Shown: positions 1-7,379 of the stretch, piece after piece
Numbering within the stretch: the stretch's first letter is position 1
How the letters are laid out: every line of letters begins with the position of its first letter
Assembly (NCBI GenBank): GCA_045605365.1
Contig: JAZUPV010000064.1
Location: forward strand, 1 to 29,192
From: CAKVLS01 sp045605365
GTDB taxonomy: Bacteria > Bacillota > Clostridia > Christensenellales > UBA1242
DNA: 29,192 nucleotides
Reading direction: 5' to 3'
Translations under genes and position numbers: made by a program
The notes under the pieces: generated by a model
What the model saw: the letters and a program-made list of their open reading frames with translations, nothing else
Databases searched by the model: none
What the model was told of the DNA's origin: nothing

Positions 1-432
1 CGATCCGACTTCATCGGTCTATATGGATTTTTAACTCAAGAAGAAAAGGCAATGTTTTTGCTACTAACATCAGTTAGTGGTGTTGGACCAAAAGCTGCTA
101 CATCAATATTGTCTAATATTTCGCTTAACGATTTGTCAGTAGCTATAGCTACAGGCGACCTTAAAGTATTATCAGCTACCAAAGGTATCGGCAAAAAGAC
201 CGCAGAGCGTATCGTTGTAGAATTAAAAGACAAAGTAGAATATACTGGCGAAATGTTGCAACAAGAACAAACTATGTTCTTAGATACAAAAGCCATCGAC
301 GAAGCTGTCCTTGCGCTTATTAGCCTAGGTATTAACAAAAACGAAGCACTTTCTCTTGCTCGCAATAACGCTACCGAAAATAGCTCAGCAGAAGAAATCA
401 TCGCAAAAGTATTAAGGGGTATGGGTAACTAA
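1..432 (+). CDS. ruvA: Holliday junction DNA helicase subunit RuvA (5' truncated)
   Basis: RuvA tetramers bind Holliday junctions and load the RuvB motor for branch migration. The frame is open from base 1, before the first ATG at 52, and reads RSDFIGLYGFLTQEEKAMFL, which matches the end of the family's OB domain and its junction with the helix-hairpin-helix domain. So the gene starts outside the window and roughly the first 60 residues are missing (the family is about 200 residues; 143 are here). Two helix-hairpin-helix motifs are visible: SVSGVGPKAA, and KGIGKKTAERIVVELKDK about 40 residues later. The C-terminal RuvB-binding helical domain (EAVLALISLGINKNEALSLA) follows. The stop is one base before the ruvB start, as expected for a ruvAB operon. 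No ruvC is seen in the visible part. Confidence 0.95.
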   Translation, partial: RSDFIGLYGFLTQEEKAMFLLLTSVSGVGPKAATSILSNISLNDLSVAIATGDLKVLSATKGIGKKTAERIVVELKDKVEYTGEMLQQEQTMFLDTKAIDEAVLALISLGINKNEALSLARNNATENSSAEEIIAKVLRGMGN

Positions 433-433
433 T

Positions 434-1489
434 ATGGAAGAAAACAAACTATTTACAAGTACCCGCACAATGTCAGATGCAGAAGTAGAAAATTCACTTA
501 GACCTACCAAACTTGCTGACTATGTCGGTCAACAAAAAATTAAAGATAGCCTTAGTATCTATATAGAAGCAGCACGTACCCGCAAAGAAGCCCTTGACCA
601 CGTATTGTTATATGGACCACCAGGGTTAGGAAAAACAACCTTATCACATATTATCGCCAACGAACTTGGCACTCAAATAAAGATTACTTCTGGTCCTACT
701 ATAGAACACGCAGCAGACCTAGCAGCAATCTTAACTAACTTAAACAAAAATGACGTATTGTTTATAGACGAAATACATCGTCTTAATCACTCAGTAGAAG
801 AGATTTTGTATCCTGCTATGGAAGACTTTGCTCTTGACTTTATTGTAGGCAAAGGTCCTTCAGCACGTAATATGCGTCTAAAAATACAACCTTTTACTCT
901 AATTGGTGCTACTACCAAAGCCGGTAGTATCAGTTCGCCACTACGTGATAGATTTGGCGTGCTTGCTAGACTAGAACTATATTCTACTCAAGAACTTGCA
1001 ACTATCGTAAAACGTAGTGCTGATATTTTAAAAATAAAAATCGACGACCAAGCCGTTACAGAAATTGGCAAACGTAGTCGTGGTACACCACGTATCGCCA
1101 ATCGTATCCTAAAAAGAGTACGTGACTATGCCCAAGTAAAAGGCTCTGGAGTAGTAGACGTAGAGATGGCAAAACAAGCCCTAAAACTTATGGATATTGA
1201 CGAGCTAGGTCTAGACTTTATCGACCGCAGAATTTTGCAAAACATCTTGGTTAAATTTGGCGGCGGACCTGTAGGTCTTGATACACTTGCTGCAGCAACC
1301 GGAGAAGAAGCCGGCACTATCGAAGATGTCTACGAGCCATACCTTATTCAACTAGGTTTTATCGCACGTACACCACGTGGTCGTATTGCATTGGCTCCTG
1401 CTTACAAACATCTTGGAGTAGACCTTAGCGAAGACAAAGAAAAACAACTAAATTCATTACAAAAAGGCACAATAGATGGACTTAACTAA
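434..1489 (+). CDS. ruvB: Holliday junction branch migration ATPase RuvB
   Basis: RuvB is the hexameric AAA+ motor that pulls DNA through the RuvA-bound junction. The 351 residues are of normal family length. The Walker A motif GPPGLGKT is at residues 61-68, Walker B IDEIHRL at about 111-117, the sensor 1 region GATTKAG at 158-164, and the arginine-finger region RDRFG at 171-175. The C-terminal winged-helix domain follows (GTPRIANRILKRVRDYA and later). A purine-rich AAGGGG at 414-419 lies in the end of ruvA, 14 bases before the ATG; this is a loose spacing, and coupling to ruvA translation is likely. The 3' end overlaps the queA start by 14 bases. Confidence 0.98.
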   Translation: MEENKLFTSTRTMSDAEVENSLRPTKLADYVGQQKIKDSLSIYIEAARTRKEALDHVLLYGPPGLGKTTLSHIIANELGTQIKITSGPTIEHAADLAAILTNLNKNDVLFIDEIHRLNHSVEEILYPAMEDFALDFIVGKGPSARNMRLKIQPFTLIGATTKAGSISSPLRDRFGVLARLELYSTQELATIVKRSADILKIKIDDQAVTEIGKRSRGTPRIANRILKRVRDYAQVKGSGVVDVEMAKQALKLMDIDELGLDFIDRRILQNILVKFGGGPVGLDTLAAATGEEAGTIEDVYEPYLIQLGFIARTPRGRIALAPAYKHLGVDLSEDKEKQLNSLQKGTIDGLN

Positions 1490-2504
1490 AGTATCAAGTT
1501 ATTATTATGACTTGCCACCAGAACTAATTGCTCAAACACCAATCGAGCCAAGAGATAGTTCTAGGTTGCTTGTATGTAATAAACAAAACGGAAACATAGA
1601 GCACAAACATTTCTATGATATTATAGACTACCTTAACGAAGGTGATGTTTTGGTTATAAACAACACCAAAGTTATCCCTTGTAGACTTCTTGGCAAAAAA
1701 GCAGTCACAGGGGCTAATATAGAAGTGTTTTTGCTAAAACGTATCAACACAACCGACTGGGAAGTATTAGTAAAACCAGCCAAAAGGTTACAGATAGGTT
1801 CTGTGGTAGAATTTGGCGACAAGCTTAGTTGCGAAATTTTGCAAGAACTAGAAATGGGTGGTAGAGTAGTACGATTTAAATTTGAAGGCACTTTTGAAAA
1901 CGCTCTTAACGAAGTAGGCATTATGCCTTTGCCACCTTATATCAAAGAAAAATTAAAAGACAAAAACCGCTATCAAACAGTCTATTCTAAGGTAGACGGT
2001 TCTTCTGCAGCTCCTACTGCAGGGTTACATTTTACGCCAGAACTTTTAGAAAAAATCAAACAAAAAGGTGTTAAGATAGCCGAAGTTTTGCTTCACGTAG
2101 GTCTAGGTACTTTTAGACCGGTTAAGTGTGACAATATTTTAGACCACGAGATGCATACCGAGTATTACGAAGTAACTAAAGAAGCCGCAGATATCATCAA
2201 CCAAGCAAAACAACAAGGCAAACGTGTAATAGCTGTTGGTACAACTTCTGTTAGAACTTTAGAGAGCTGCAATCAAGATGGCAAAGTTGTCGAAGGTAAA
2301 GGTGACACCAATATCTTTATCTATCCATCATACAAGTTCAAAGTTGTAGACTCTATTATCACCAACTTTCATTTACCAGAGAGCACTCTTATAATGCTTG
2401 TTTGTGCTTATCTTGGTTATGACAACACTATGAATATGTACAAAACCGCCGTACAAGAAAAATACCGTTTCTTTAGTTTTGGCGATGCAACATTTTTGTA
2501 CTAA
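1476..2504 (+). CDS. queA: S-adenosylmethionine:tRNA ribosyltransferase-isomerase QueA
   Basis: QueA transfers and rearranges the ribosyl group of S-adenosylmethionine onto preQ1 in tRNA anticodons, giving epoxyqueuosine. The 342 residues are full length. Family blocks are visible in order: YDLPPELIAQTPIEPRDSSR near the N terminus, VLVINNTKVIPCRLLGKK, DGSSAAPTAGLHFT, HVGLGTFRPV, GTTSVRTLES and the C-terminal TNFHLPESTLIMLV. The ATG lies inside the last codons of ruvB and is preceded by a weak AAGG at 1464-1467, so translation is probably coupled. It is followed by tgt, the enzyme for the preceding step, 43 bases downstream. Confidence 0.97.
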   Translation: MDLTKVSSYYYDLPPELIAQTPIEPRDSSRLLVCNKQNGNIEHKHFYDIIDYLNEGDVLVINNTKVIPCRLLGKKAVTGANIEVFLLKRINTTDWEVLVKPAKRLQIGSVVEFGDKLSCEILQELEMGGRVVRFKFEGTFENALNEVGIMPLPPYIKEKLKDKNRYQTVYSKVDGSSAAPTAGLHFTPELLEKIKQKGVKIAEVLLHVGLGTFRPVKCDNILDHEMHTEYYEVTKEAADIINQAKQQGKRVIAVGTTSVRTLESCNQDGKVVEGKGDTNIFIYPSYKFKVVDSIITNFHLPESTLIMLVCAYLGYDNTMNMYKTAVQEKYRFFSFGDATFLY

Positions 2505-2547
2505 CAATTATAATTATTTACAACACAAATAAAGGATTTATTACTTT

Positions 2548-3663
2548 ATGCAATTTGAATACAAAACAACACACATTTGCAAACAGTCTGGGGCTCGTAC
2601 AGGCGAGTTTAAGACTCCACACGGCGTTATTCAAACACCAATCTATATGCCAGTTGGTACTCAAGCCACAGTCAAAAGTTTGACTCCACAAGAGTTGTAC
2701 GATATAGGTGCGCAGATTATATTATCAAATACTTATCACTTACACTTGCGCCCAGGTGAAAACATCGTAAAACAAGCCGGTGGTCTTCACAAATTTATGA
2801 GTTGGGACAAACCAATTTTAACAGATAGTGGTGGTTTTCAAGTTTTTTCACTTGCGGATCTTAGAAAAATTACTGATGACGGTGTAGAGTTTAAGTCACA
2901 CTTAAACGGCGAAAAACTATATATGACACCAGAAAAATGTATGCAAATACAAAATGACCTTGGTACAGATATCATTATGGCTTTTGACGAGTGCACACCT
3001 TATGGTACAGATTACAAATATTCTCAAAAAGCCCTTGACCGCACAATCAAATGGTTAGATAGATGCTTTCAAGCACAGCAAAACCCTCACCAAATGCTCT
3101 TCCCAATAGTTCAAGGCAATATGTACAAAGACCTTAGACTACAAGCTCTAGAGAGAGTAAAACCATACATTAAGTGTGGTGTTGCTATAGGTGGTCTTTC
3201 TGTTGGTGAACCAAAAGAAGTTATGTACGAAATCTTAGACGAGATGAAACCACACCTACCAGAAGATTCTCCAAGGTACCTTATGGGGGTAGGTAGCCCA
3301 GATTGTCTAATAGAAGGTGTTTTGCGTGGTATAGATATGTTTGACTGTGTACTTGCTACACGTATTGCCCGCAATGGTACAGCCTTTACAGCTCACGGCA
3401 AAGTTGTCGTAAAAAACGGCAAATACAAAGATGACTTCTCTAAACTAGATGACGAATGTGATTGTTATTGTTGCAAACATTATACAAAAGCATACCTACG
3501 TCACCTTATGAACACCAACGAAATTTTGGGTGCAAGAATGTTGAGTTTGCATAACTTAAGATTTTTAATCAAACTTATGGAAGATATTAGACAAGCCATA
3601 AATAATGACAGATTCTTAGATTTTAGAAAAGAATTCTACGAAAAATATGGTTCTTGCAACTAA
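2548..3663 (+). CDS. tgt: tRNA-guanine transglycosylase (queuine tRNA-ribosyltransferase)
   Basis: Tgt exchanges guanine at the wobble position of GUN anticodons for preQ1, the substrate later used by QueA. The 371 residues are of normal bacterial length. TDSGGFQVFS carries the conserved Asp at residue 93, GVAIGGLSVGE is at about 211-221, and the nucleophile Asp is at 266 in DMFDCVLATR. Zinc ligands fit C304-x-C306-x2-C309 with H335. The usual Pro of the FDCVxPTR motif is Ala here. AAAGGA at 2531-2536 lies 11 bases before the ATG. It is probably cotranscribed with ruvAB-queA; a promoter for yajC follows. Confidence 0.98.
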   Translation: MQFEYKTTHICKQSGARTGEFKTPHGVIQTPIYMPVGTQATVKSLTPQELYDIGAQIILSNTYHLHLRPGENIVKQAGGLHKFMSWDKPILTDSGGFQVFSLADLRKITDDGVEFKSHLNGEKLYMTPEKCMQIQNDLGTDIIMAFDECTPYGTDYKYSQKALDRTIKWLDRCFQAQQNPHQMLFPIVQGNMYKDLRLQALERVKPYIKCGVAIGGLSVGEPKEVMYEILDEMKPHLPEDSPRYLMGVGSPDCLIEGVLRGIDMFDCVLATRIARNGTAFTAHGKVVVKNGKYKDDFSKLDDECDCYCCKHYTKAYLRHLMNTNEILGARMLSLHNLRFLIKLMEDIRQAINNDRFLDFRKEFYEKYGSCN

Positions 3664-3688
3664 ACATATATTTTATCTAAAAAATCAT

Positions 3689-3717
3689 TTGTAAAAATAA
3701 TCTATATAATATATAAT
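3689..3717 (+). promoter_or_regulatory. Predicted vegetative promoter for yajC
   Basis: TTGTAA (3689-3694) is followed, after exactly 17 bases, by a perfect TATAAT (3712-3717). A second TATAAT starts at 3705, but its spacing to the -35 is too short. The site lies in the 89-base gap between tgt and yajC, about 35 bases before the yajC ATG, and AAAAGGA at 3737-3743 serves as ribosome binding site. No terminator is visible after tgt, so read-through from the queuosine genes is also possible. Confidence 0.55.
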
Positions 3718-3752
3718 CTCATTGTAAATTAAATTTAAAAGGAACAAAAATT

Positions 3753-4265
3753 ATGACATCATTATTATTAGCAGAAGGTCAAAAAGCTACTTTTGATATC
3801 GCTACAAGCTGGCCACTATTATTAATGCTAGGCTTGTTAGTTATATTAATTATCGTTAATATCTTTTCAAAAAGAAAACAAGGCAACAAACAACAAGAAA
3901 TGTTAGACAGTCTAAAAGTAGGGGACAAAGTTGTTACTAACGCAGGTATCTATGGCGAAATCGTAGGCATCACCGCAACAAACTTTGGCAAAATCTTACT
4001 TCTAAAAACTGGCGAAGGCAAAAATGTTAGTTATATCAGTGTTAACCAATCAGTTATCCTTGGTATTGACGAAAAACAACCAGTTGTACTTGATGCAGAT
4101 GGCAACATTGTAGAAGAACCTTCTAAAGAACAAAAACCAGAAGAAAAACAAGAACAAAAGCCTGAACAAAAAACTGAAGAAGTAGTAGAAAAAGAAGAAC
4201 AAGCAGAAAAACCAAAGGCTAAAACTACAAAATCAACCAAAAAGTCAACTACAAAAAAATCATAA
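3753..4265 (+). CDS. yajC: Preprotein translocase subunit YajC with long charged tail
   Basis: YajC is a small single-pass membrane protein that associates with SecDF in the Sec translocon. One membrane helix is visible at about residues 20-38 (WPLLLMLGLLVILIIVNIFS), followed by the basic stop-transfer stretch KRKQ. The conserved cytosolic domain follows (LKVGDKVVTNAGIYGEIVGI, about 54-73). The core ends near residue 118. The remaining 50 or so residues are low-complexity, first rich in Glu, Lys and Gln and then almost all Lys, Thr and Ser. Typical YajC proteins are about 85-115 residues, so the 170 here reflects this tail. The next gene follows a terminator-like hairpin, and secDF comes one gene later. 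Confidence 0.93.
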   Translation: MTSLLLAEGQKATFDIATSWPLLLMLGLLVILIIVNIFSKRKQGNKQQEMLDSLKVGDKVVTNAGIYGEIVGITATNFGKILLLKTGEGKNVSYISVNQSVILGIDEKQPVVLDADGNIVEEPSKEQKPEEKQEQKPEQKTEEVVEKEEQAEKPKAKTTKSTKKSTTKKS

Positions 4266-4273
4266 TTTAAACC

Positions 4274-4317
4274 AAACTCTCATACTATGTATTATTACAC
4301 GGTAGGAGAGTTTTTTT
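4274..4317 (+). terminator. Terminator-like hairpin overlapping the next gene's ribosome binding site
   Basis: AAACTCTC (4274-4281) pairs perfectly with GAGAGTTT (4306-4313). After one mismatch the stem extends by TAC/GTA, and a run of seven T (4311-4317) follows. This has the form of an intrinsic terminator after yajC. The T run ends directly at the ATG at 4318, and the only ribosome binding site for that gene (TAGGAG, 4303-4308) lies in the 3' arm. The hairpin could end transcription, hide the ribosome binding site, or both. Confidence 0.6.
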
Positions 4318-4713
4318 ATGCAAGAATCTAACAAAAACAACATCATACTAACTATAACAAAAGGAGTGTTATTAAGTGTTAGTGTATCGCTTGGACTTAT
4401 ACTTTTGTTTGCAGTTGTTTTAAAATTTTTTGATATGCAAAACATCATTGTCAAAACCATCAATCAAATTATAAAAGTTATTAGTATTTTTGTTGGGGTA
4501 CTGTTTAGTTTAAAATCATCTAACACCAAATATTACCTAAAGGGTCTAGCAATAGGTGTGTTGTATACGGTAGTTGCATTCTTTGTATTTTCTATACTAG
4601 ATGGTGGGTTTAGTTTTAGTACGTCTATTATATTTGATTTGTTATTTAGCGGTGTTATTGGGGCAATATGCGGTATTTTTTGTGCCAATATTAGTTTTAA
4701 AAAGCGCATATAA
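4318..4713 (+). CDS. Small polytopic membrane protein, probable TIGR04086 family
   Basis: A 131-residue, strongly hydrophobic protein of unknown function. About four membrane helices are visible, near residues 11-36, 43-62, 74-93 and 103-123, with a short basic C terminus (KKRI). I assign it to the TIGR04086 family from length, topology and position: small membrane proteins of this type occur in Firmicutes close to yajC and secDF. This is recall of family context rather than a motif match. The ribosome binding site TAGGAG is inside the preceding hairpin, and a strong terminator follows. A role alongside the Sec machinery is inference from position only. Confidence 0.7.
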   Translation: MQESNKNNIILTITKGVLLSVSVSLGLILLFAVVLKFFDMQNIIVKTINQIIKVISIFVGVLFSLKSSNTKYYLKGLAIGVLYTVVAFFVFSILDGGFSFSTSIIFDLLFSGVIGAICGIFCANISFKKRI

Positions 4714-4786
4714 CTTGTATAATACTATGCAAACAATCCGCTAGTATTTGTTATGATTTTTGTTTCAAGTTTTGTATATTTTTTAG

Positions 4787-4819
4787 TGACTTGTTTTTAT
4801 CCAAAACAGGTCATTTTTT
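4787..4819 (+). terminator. Intrinsic terminator between the small membrane protein and secD
   Basis: TGACTTGTTTT (4787-4797) pairs with AAAACAGGTCA (4803-4813): an 11-base-pair stem with one G-U pair and a 5-base loop, followed by six T. It closes the yajC transcript. The rest of the 4714-4925 gap holds the secD promoter and no supportable small gene. Confidence 0.85.
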
Positions 4820-4867
4820 ATTACAAAAATTAGTGGTTTATTTTTAGTATATTTGTCAAAAAACTAT

Positions 4868-4896
4868 TTGACTATGACTCGCATTTATTATATAAT
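4868..4896 (+). promoter_or_regulatory. Strong vegetative promoter for secDF
   Basis: TTGACT (4868-4873) and TATAAT (4891-4896) are separated by 17 bases, one mismatch from the full consensus. It lies between the preceding terminator and secD, with GAAGGAG at 4908-4914 as ribosome binding site 11 bases before the ATG. It implies that secDF are transcribed independently of yajC. Confidence 0.8.
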
Positions 4897-4925
4897 AAAC
4901 GCATATTGAAGGAGCACTGTGTTTA

Positions 4926-6203
4926 ATGAGCAAAAGGAAAAGCAGAGTTAAATTCGCTCTTATCGCATTAGTTACTATCATAGGTTTGGTATTAACCTGT
5001 TTTAGTTTCAAGATACCATTTACAACATATACTTTCGAAGGTTTTGCAAGGGCTGTAAACTTGAGCAAAGATGTTGACGGTGGTGTTCTTGCCGTATATG
5101 AAGTTAGTGTAGATAATGATGACGAATTTACAGCAAAATATGAACAAACTTTAAAAAATTTCAAAACTATACTTTCTAACAAAGGTATCAAAGATGCCTC
5201 TGTTAAAACTCAAGGCGACAATCTTATCCGTATCGAAGTTGGCAACAACTCTTCAGTAGATATGATTAGTACTTTTGAGACATTATCAAAAAATTCAGAA
5301 TTCAAAATCACTCGTTCTGGCGAAGAAGAAGCTGTTATGGATGGTTCTCATCTAAAAGCAGCCAAAGCATCTTTTCAAGAAAATGAGTGGGGTGTTGCTT
5401 TAGTGTTTACTGACGAAGGCAAAGAACTTTTCAGTACTATCACTGGAGAAGCATCTTCTAACGGTACAACAACTGGCAAAATTGATATCTGGCTAGATGG
5501 CAATGTTATCCTTAGTCCACAAGTAGCTGCAGCAATCACCTACGGTTCTACATTTATTAGTGGTATGGGTAGTGAATCTACTGCAGAAGATTATGCAAAT
5601 AGATTTTTGAGTTCTACCTTTGAAGGTCAACTAAAACTAATCACCAACGAAGAGATAACTCCAGTTGCAGGCAAAAATGCACTTATGTTTATTTTGATTG
5701 CATTAGGTACTGCACTAGTTATTAGTATGGTTGTTATGGCTGTTCGCTATGGTATACTTGGTATACTTGCAGATTTTGCAACAGTTATCTACACTGTACT
5801 ATTTGCATTCTTCTTACAAGCTGTACCATTTATTGAACTTTCAATTTCTGGCTTTGCAGCTATACTTATCGGTTATGTACTACTTTATGTTGGCAATATC
5901 TTAGCTTTTGAACGTATCAGAGAAGAATATGCCGCTGGCAAAAAAATACCAGCTTCTGTAACTTCAGGTTTCAAAAAGACTTGGCTTACAGTATTAGATA
6001 TCAACGTAGTTGCCTGTGTATTTGCAATATTGTTGCTAATACTAGGTGCTGTAGAAATTTATAGTTTTGCAGGTATCTTACTAGTTGGTTCATTACTTGC
6101 ATTATTTACAAGTGTTATTGTTACAAAAGGTCTAGTAAAATACTATCTACCTATCAATAGCACAAAAGCTAAAAAGTTTAGACTAACAAGGGAGGGCAAA
6201 TAA
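4926..6203 (+). CDS. secD: Protein translocase subunit SecD
   Basis: SecD and SecF form a proton-driven complex of the RND type that pulls exported proteins across the membrane after SecA. The 425 residues form one N-terminal membrane helix (about 10-27), then the extracytoplasmic domain with the family's Asp-Gly-Gly block (DVDGGVLAVYEV, 49-60), then NVILSPQVAAAITYGSTFIS, and a C-terminal block of about five helices from about residue 250 to 410. The length is typical of the shorter Gram-positive SecD, which lacks the large insert of E. coli SecD (about 615 residues). secF follows after one base, with GGGAGGG at 6190-6196 inside the secD end as its ribosome binding site. Confidence 0.95.
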   Translation: MSKRKSRVKFALIALVTIIGLVLTCFSFKIPFTTYTFEGFARAVNLSKDVDGGVLAVYEVSVDNDDEFTAKYEQTLKNFKTILSNKGIKDASVKTQGDNLIRIEVGNNSSVDMISTFETLSKNSEFKITRSGEEEAVMDGSHLKAAKASFQENEWGVALVFTDEGKELFSTITGEASSNGTTTGKIDIWLDGNVILSPQVAAAITYGSTFISGMGSESTAEDYANRFLSSTFEGQLKLITNEEITPVAGKNALMFILIALGTALVISMVVMAVRYGILGILADFATVIYTVLFAFFLQAVPFIELSISGFAAILIGYVLLYVGNILAFERIREEYAAGKKIPASVTSGFKKTWLTVLDINVVACVFAILLLILGAVEIYSFAGILLVGSLLALFTSVIVTKGLVKYYLPINSTKAKKFRLTREGK

Positions 6204-6204
6204 T

Positions 6205-7290
6205 ATGAAAACAAAACAAACATCTCTTGTTAAAAAACTAACCAATAACAATTATGACTATTCAAAAAACTCAAAATGGTTTTGGATTGCTTCTGTAGTA
6301 ATCGCCATTGTTGGGTTGTTCGTAACAATTTTTGCAGGATTTAACCTAAGTTCTGATTTTAAAGGCGGAGCAGTCGTTAGTGTAGAACTTGGTTCTTATG
6401 CACAAACTCAAGAAAAATATGACAAATCTGTCAAAGACATCAAAGACATCTTTGGTATGTATGGTATACACAATACTACCTTAAGACAACAAGGTGAACA
6501 AGACACTACAGTTGCCATATTTGAGTTTGATCTAAAATCTGGCAAAACTACTCAAGAAATGGAAACTTTAATTGATGATATCCGTACTCAAATCAACCTA
6601 AAGTTTAACGAAGAGTTCTTTGTATCTTTAGACGACAATTACGATATCACAAAAAATAGTGGTATAACATCTCCATCTTCAATCAAAGACGGTCTGTTAT
6701 TTAATGCTTGTGTAGCAATTATCTTTGCTGTAGCAATTTTAGTACTATATATCAGTATCCGATTTGGCGTACTTGCTGGTTTGACTACTATGTTAGGTGC
6801 TATAGTTGATGCAGTAGTTGCACTTTCATTTGTAGCAATATGCCGTATAGATGTTACTATCGCTATCTTTGGTGGTGCTGTTGCTGTTATGGCAATCAGT
6901 ATGATTAATTCTCTAATTACTTTTGCTCGTATTAAAGAGAATTTAAAATCACCAGCTCTTACAGACAAAACAAATCAAGAAATTGCCAATATGTCAGTTA
7001 GACAATCTACAATACGTCTTATCGCAACAACATTAACTATAGTTGTATTTGCTTTAGCATTTGTAGCCTTTGGTCCAAATGTAGTTCGCAATTTCTTTGC
7101 AATTATTTTACTTGGTGCTATCAGTAGTTTTTATTCAGCTATGTTCTTGCTACCAGAGTTTTGGGCTAATGTTAACCACAAACGTGTATTGACAAAACCA
7201 CAAACAACAGTAGAAGAAGTTGAACAAGTAGAAGTAAACAACCAAGATGCTCAAGCAGAAGTAATCGAAGTTGAAGACTCAACAAAATAA
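6205..7290 (+). CDS. secF: Protein translocase subunit SecF
   Basis: SecF is the partner of SecD. The 361 residues show an N-terminal membrane helix (about 26-46) followed by the conserved block NLSSDFKGGAVVSVE (47-61), equivalent to the GIDFTGG region of the family. An extracytoplasmic domain and about five C-terminal helices come next. The C-terminal 30 residues or so are strongly acidic (VEEVEQVEVNNQDAQAEVIE), an extension beyond the usual family end. It overlaps nothing, starts one base after secD stops and is followed at once by a terminator, so secD-secF is a two-gene unit. Confidence 0.95.
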   Translation: MKTKQTSLVKKLTNNNYDYSKNSKWFWIASVVIAIVGLFVTIFAGFNLSSDFKGGAVVSVELGSYAQTQEKYDKSVKDIKDIFGMYGIHNTTLRQQGEQDTTVAIFEFDLKSGKTTQEMETLIDDIRTQINLKFNEEFFVSLDDNYDITKNSGITSPSSIKDGLLFNACVAIIFAVAILVLYISIRFGVLAGLTTMLGAIVDAVVALSFVAICRIDVTIAIFGGAVAVMAISMINSLITFARIKENLKSPALTDKTNQEIANMSVRQSTIRLIATTLTIVVFALAFVAFGPNVVRNFFAIILLGAISSFYSAMFLLPEFWANVNHKRVLTKPQTTVEEVEQVEVNNQDAQAEVIEVEDSTK

Positions 7291-7295
7291 TTTAC

Positions 7296-7329
7296 AGCCC
7301 TTCAAAAGATAATTTTGAGGGGCTTTTTT
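7296..7329 (+). terminator. Intrinsic terminator after secF
   Basis: AGCCCTTCAAAA (7296-7307) pairs with TTTTGAGGGGCT (7313-7324): 12 base pairs including one T-G, with a 5-base loop and a six-T tail. It starts 6 bases after the secF stop. No convincing promoter lies between it and recJ, so recJ may depend on read-through or a weak promoter. Confidence 0.9.
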
Positions 7330-7379
7330 GTATAAACACAGCAATCTTTTTGGTAAAACTATTTTTAAGGGAATTAACT

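Noticed and set aside
2505..2547. preQ1 riboswitch upstream of tgt or queA
   Set aside because: Only 43 bases separate queA and tgt, with no aptamer-like hairpin and A-rich tail, and queA overlaps ruvB.
4754..4831. Small frame of 25 codons (ATGATTTTT...) after the small membrane protein gene
   Set aside because: No ribosome binding site, and it runs through the terminator hairpin.
7350..7379. TTG start for recJ ten codons upstream
   Set aside because: No ribosome binding site before the TTG, whereas AAGGGA is well placed for ATG 7380; RecJ homologues begin near the latter.
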